Source: JAMXLO01 sp046735215 (GTDB lineage: Bacteria > Pseudomonadota > Alphaproteobacteria > Acetobacterales > Acetobacteraceae). Taken from it: a stretch of 8,306 bases of DNA. Shown one piece after another: positions 5,703-8,306 of the stretch. The stretch is from NCBI GenBank assembly GCA_046735215.1, contig JBKPSV010000039.1:1-8306 (forward strand). The letters are read 5' to 3'. Below the pieces are notes generated by a model. That model searched no databases and was not told the DNA's origin. It saw only the letters and a program-made list of their open reading frames with translations. A program made the position numbers and the translations under genes. The stretch's first letter is position 1; each line of letters opens with the position of its first letter.

Positions 5703-7115
5703 ATGAAGCTGATCAACGCGATCCGCATGGGAGGGGCGGAGGTGCTGCCGCTCGTCGAAGGCGGCAAAGGCATCTCGATCTCGAACGGGATCTCGTCCGG
5801 CAACTGGGCCTTCGCCGGCGGAGTTGGCACCTTCAGCGCCGTCAACGCCGACAGCTTCGACGCCAATGGCGGACGGGTCCCCCAGCTGTATCGCGGCCGC
5901 ACCCGCAGGGAGCGGCACGAAGAACTTGTCGCCTTCGCGATCCAGGGCGCGCTGACGCAGGCGCGCCGCGCGTACGAACTGGCCCGCGGCAAGGGACGTA
6001 TTCACGCCAACATCCTGTGGGAGATGGGGGCGGCCGAGCGCATCATCACCGAGGTGCTCGAGCAGGCGAAAGGCATCGTCAACGGCATCACCTGCGGCGC
6101 TGGTATGCCGTATCGATTGTCCGAGATCGCCGCCCGGTTCAACATCTATTACTACCCGATCGTCTCTTCGGCTCGTGCCTTCAACGCGCTGTGGAAGCGT
6201 GCGTATTGCAAGGCCGCATCGCTGCTCGGCGGCGTGGTGTACGAGGACCCTTGGCTTGCCGGCGGCCACAATGGCCTGTCCAACAGCGAGGACCCGACGA
6301 AGCCGGAAGATCCTTTCCCGCGTGTTCTGGCATTGCGCAAACTGATGCGTGAATTCGGCCTGCATGACACGCCGATCATCATGGCAGGCGGGGTCTGGTG
6401 GCTGGAGGAATGGCAGGATTGGATCGATAATCCAGACCTGGGCCCGATGGCATTCCAGTTCGGCACGCGGCCGCTGCTGACCAAGGAAAGTCCGATCGGC
6501 GACGCCTGGAAGGAGCGCCTGCGCACGCTGCAGGAAGGGGACGTCTTCCTGAACCGATTCAGTCCAACAGGGTTCTATTCCAGCGCCGTGAACAACGGCT
6601 TCATCCAGGAACTGCGTGACAGAAACGATCGTCAGGTGGCGTACACCTCAGAGGTGATTGGAGACCATGTCGCCGAGTACGGCGTGGGTCCCCGCAAGCG
6701 CGTGGTCTATCTGACCCCGGCGGATCTTGAGCGCGCACGCCGCTGGGAGGCTCAGGGCTTCACCGAGGCCCTGCGCACGCCGGATTCGACCTTGGTTTTC
6801 GTCACGCCGGAGAAGGCAAAGGAAATCCTCGCTGACCAGGTTGCCTGCATGGGCTGCCTGAGCCAGTGCCGGTTTTCCAACTGGGAGCAGCAGGACCCGG
6901 AGTACAGCACGGGCAAGCGGCCGGACCCTCGCAGCTTCTGTATTCAGAAGACACTGCAGAGCATCGCGCACGAGAGCGACGATCCGGCTGCGCTGGAGCA
7001 GAACCTGATGTTCAGTGGCCACAACGCCTTCAGATTCGCCAAGGACCCGTACTATTCGAACGGCTTCATCCCGACGGTGAAGCAACTGGTGGAGCGGATC
7101 CTTACGGGGCGATAG
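5703..7115 (+). CDS. nitronate monooxygenase-family flavoprotein with C-terminal cysteine cluster
   Basis: A 470-aa protein of the 2-nitropropane dioxygenase / nitronate monooxygenase superfamily, FMN-dependent TIM barrels that oxidise nitronates or related substrates with oxygen. GGKGISISNG (21-29) is the N-terminal flavin region. HANILWEMG (101-109), NGITCGAGMP (127-136) and YYYPIVSSARAF (149-160) look like barrel strands. EDPWLAGGHNG (181-191) holds the expected catalytic-type H189, and IIMAGGVWW (225-233) and FQFGTRPLLT (251-260) look like the phosphate-binding part. It is longer than the typical 320-380 aa enzyme: the extra C-terminus carries CMGCLSQC (382-389) and C413, a CxxCxxxC...C pattern that could bind iron-sulfur or zinc. 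ATG 5703 is chosen because GGGAGGAGG (5685-5693) precedes it; the 12 extra upstream codons have no such site. The substrate is unknown, and relatives include enoyl-reductase-like enzymes. It is probably its own transcript after the pnp hairpin. Confidence 0.88.
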   Translation: MKLINAIRMGGAEVLPLVEGGKGISISNGISSGNWAFAGGVGTFSAVNADSFDANGGRVPQLYRGRTRRERHEELVAFAIQGALTQARRAYELARGKGRIHANILWEMGAAERIITEVLEQAKGIVNGITCGAGMPYRLSEIAARFNIYYYPIVSSARAFNALWKRAYCKAASLLGGVVYEDPWLAGGHNGLSNSEDPTKPEDPFPRVLALRKLMREFGLHDTPIIMAGGVWWLEEWQDWIDNPDLGPMAFQFGTRPLLTKESPIGDAWKERLRTLQEGDVFLNRFSPTGFYSSAVNNGFIQELRDRNDRQVAYTSEVIGDHVAEYGVGPRKRVVYLTPADLERARRWEAQGFTEALRTPDSTLVFVTPEKAKEILADQVACMGCLSQCRFSNWEQQDPEYSTGKRPDPRSFCIQKTLQSIAHESDDPAALEQNLMFSGHNAFRFAKDPYYSNGFIPTVKQLVERILTGR

Positions 7116-7135
7116 CACGTCAAGACTGCTGTATC

Positions 7136-7190
7136 CCAAGCCACGCCGAGTCGGAGCATTGGTTCAAGCAGTGCGAATGCGTGGCTTTGG
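7136..7190. terminator. long inverted repeat between convergent genes, possible bidirectional terminator
   Basis: CCAAGCCACGC (7136-7146) pairs with GCGTGGCTTTGG (7179-7190) over 11 bp with one bulged T. The 32-nt loop has its own GCATT/AATGC pairing option. It lies 21 nt after the nitronate monooxygenase stop and 59 nt past the stop of the convergent regulator, so it could end transcripts from both sides. No clear T tract follows in either direction. A small structured RNA is a weaker alternative. Confidence 0.42.
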
Positions 7191-7239
7191 CTGAGCTTAA
7201 AGCGAATTGATGTAGAGCCCTGGTCACGCCAGGCGGCTG

Positions 7240-7255
7240 CGACTGAAATCAGTCG
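7240..7255. repeat. palindrome over the stop codon of the second regulator
   Basis: CGACTGA (7240-7246) and TCAGTCG (7249-7255) are 7-bp arms around AA. The regulator's stop codon (7249-7251) lies inside the repeat. It could form a small hairpin at the transcript end. Confidence 0.35.
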
Positions 7256-7944
7256 GTGTCAGACCCGACCATCTGCCGCAGCTCCTGCTCCCCGCAAATC
7301 GTCAGCTGCGCGCGCGCAGGATCAAACACCACCAGACCATGCGCGCGCCACGAATTCAGAATGGTGATGATGCTGCGCGTCGTGGCACCAAGCAGATCTG
7401 CCAGATCACCCTGGCGGAACCGACCACCCAGTTGCAGTCCTTGTTCTGTTCGGCGACCGTCACGCGCCGCGAGGTAAAGCACCTGCTTCGCCAGCCGAAC
7501 TTCCAGACTTTCAAATGTCGCGTCGCGGAACAGCAGCGATGTTCGACGCAAGCGCTGGGCGAACATCAGGCATAGATTGGCGCCGAGAGCGGCGTTGTTG
7601 TTGAGTGCGTCAAGAAAGCTCTTGCGACTGAGTCGCAATAGTCTCACGCGGCCTTCGACAACAGCATCCGCCGAACGCGTCCCGCCATCGATGACGCCGA
7701 TTTCGCCGAAAATGTCGCCGACGCCAAAGATCTCGATCATCAGCCCCTTGCTGCTTCGATCGATGGCACCGATGCGAACGTGGCCGGTCCCGCCGACCAC
7801 GGCGTAAACGGCATCCGCTTCATCGCCCTCCGAGAACACCTTCGACCCGTCACGCGGCTCGACAATCCTTCCCGTCGCCTCAAGGCGGTCCAATTCGGTA
7901 GGATCGACCCCTTTAAAGGGCGCGACTTCGAGCAACGCTGTCAT
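7249..7944 (-). CDS. Crp/Fnr-family transcriptional regulator, cyclic-nucleotide-type pocket
   Basis: A 231-aa regulator. The cyclic-nucleotide-binding barrel spans about residues 8-115 and keeps the phosphate cassette FGEIGVIDGGTRSADAV (79-95, with G80, E81, R90 and S91 matching CRP G71, E72, R82 and S83), so nucleotide binding is plausible. The dimer helix is about 115-145 and the winged helix-turn-helix about 175-215 (RQGDLADLLGATTRSIITIL). The recognition helix has R, I and T where CRP has E181, G184 and R185, so it should not read the usual TGTGA or TTGAT sites. The frame is open to 8073, but ATG 7944 gives the normal family start and length; it has only a weak GGGAA upstream. It converges on the nitronate monooxygenase gene and is divergent from a probable gene starting at 8293. 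Target and ligand are unknown. Confidence 0.87.
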   Translation of the reverse strand: MTALLEVAPFKGVDPTELDRLEATGRIVEPRDGSKVFSEGDEADAVYAVVGGTGHVRIGAIDRSSKGLMIEIFGVGDIFGEIGVIDGGTRSADAVVEGRVRLLRLSRKSFLDALNNNAALGANLCLMFAQRLRRTSLLFRDATFESLEVRLAKQVLYLAARDGRRTEQGLQLGGRFRQGDLADLLGATTRSIITILNSWRAHGLVVFDPARAQLTICGEQELRQMVGSDTD

Positions 7945-8292
7945 GATTTTCCCGGAAGGAACACTCACCGGTGCGGACAATGCATGATCACGGCAAACGT
8001 GGGAAGCAGCCGAGCACATCGAAGAGATAGCCTCGGATAATTGGATGGGCTGCCAGCCCAACCCGGTGGACAACCCGGCTGCACCCGACGGCCCTTCGAC
8101 CTTAAGATGAAGCGGAACCCGCTACCGAAGATTGACACCTCGGCCCTCCGGGCCGACCATGGGCGAGATCGCGAAAGTATTCAGTCCCTCGCGTTGCCTC
8201 CTCCGCAGGCAGCCGCTGGCGGAGCATGGCAAGGCGAGGCGCCAACCGCCGCCTGCATCCACGCAGACGCAACGACGACGAGGAGTCCACGA
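7945..8292. other. divergent intergenic region, about 350 nt
   Basis: This lies between the second regulator (minus) and a probable gene at 8293 (plus). It contains a hairpin-capable repeat TGGGCT/AGCCCA (8046-8051, 8055-8060), the direct repeat AACCCGG (at 8060-8066 and 8072-8078), and a TTGACA with an inverted repeat at 8132-8156. I see no convincing gene; a 62-codon minus-strand frame at 8102-8290 is Arg/Ser-rich and unrecognisable. Confidence 0.5.
8132..8160 (+). promoter_or_regulatory. consensus -35 with an inverted repeat in the spacer
   Basis: TTGACA (8132-8137) is a perfect -35. Seventeen bases later GACCAT (8155-8160) is a weak -10 (three of six). The spacer region contains TCGGCCC/GGGCCGA (8140-8146, 8150-8156) around TCC, which could be an operator or a chance GC repeat. 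It points toward the gene at 8293, with a leader of about 125 nt. Confidence 0.3.
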
Positions 8293-8306
8293 ATGCATCA
8301 ACGCGT
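8293..8306 (+). CDS. probable start of a gene cut by the window edge
   Basis: ATG at 8293 follows AGGAG (8281-8285) at seven-base spacing, a good ribosome binding site. Only four codons are visible (M-H-Q-R), so no function can be given. A regulated promoter-like site lies about 130-160 nt upstream. Confidence 0.4.

Noticed and set aside
5634..6365. 243-codon minus-strand frame opposite the nitronate monooxygenase gene
   Set aside because: It is a mirror frame of a conserved coding region with no recognisable domain or good start signal.
8102..8290. 62-codon minus-strand frame
   Set aside because: Arg/Ser-rich, no recognisable motif, and it overlaps the promoter-like site and leader of the gene at 8293.

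Overview
The window is GC-rich and looks like a core-chromosome segment of an alphaproteobacterium, most likely Rhodospirillales or Acetobacteraceae-like. The evidence is a DUF1150 gene (a family essentially confined to Alphaproteobacteria), the rpsO-pnp order, the style of the PNPase and S15 sequences, and a perfect FNR/FixK-type anaerobox. I see no insertion sequence, CRISPR array, phage gene or rRNA.

Left part (1-1353, minus strand): a Crp/Fnr-type regulator is followed after 34 nt by the 5' two-thirds of a gene for a 4,5-dihydroxyphthalate decarboxylase-like / periplasmic-binding-fold protein, which runs off the window. They are probably one transcript. Centre-left (1436-2062, plus strand): a tRNA-Leu(UAA) with its own promoter is followed by a perfect TTGAT-N4-ATCAA box. 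The box sits exactly where a class II FNR promoter needs it, ahead of a small DUF1150 gene that is translationally coupled to an unknown 58-aa gene. The neighbouring regulator has an ExxSR recognition helix, the type that reads TTGAT, so a local regulator-target circuit is plausible but unproven.

Middle (2063-5620): an apparently decayed minus-strand gene for a small exported protein, then rpsO (S15) with a candidate promoter, a 322-nt leader or intergenic region with stacked hairpins, and pnp (polynucleotide phosphorylase), closed by a strong hairpin. Next is a nitronate monooxygenase-family flavoenzyme (5703-7115) with an unusual C-terminal four-cysteine pattern.

Right part (7116-8306): a convergent intergenic region with a long inverted repeat, a second Crp/Fnr-family regulator on the minus strand (intact cyclic-nucleotide pocket, atypical recognition helix), a roughly 350-nt divergent region, and the first codons of a probable plus-strand gene at the edge. 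The two regulators differ in both sensor pocket and recognition helix, so they should answer different signals and bind different sites.

I found no clearly new multi-gene system. The best leads are the anaerobox-driven DUF1150/58-aa operon beside an FNR-like regulator that lacks Fe-S cysteines, and the four-cysteine tail on the nitronate monooxygenase homologue.
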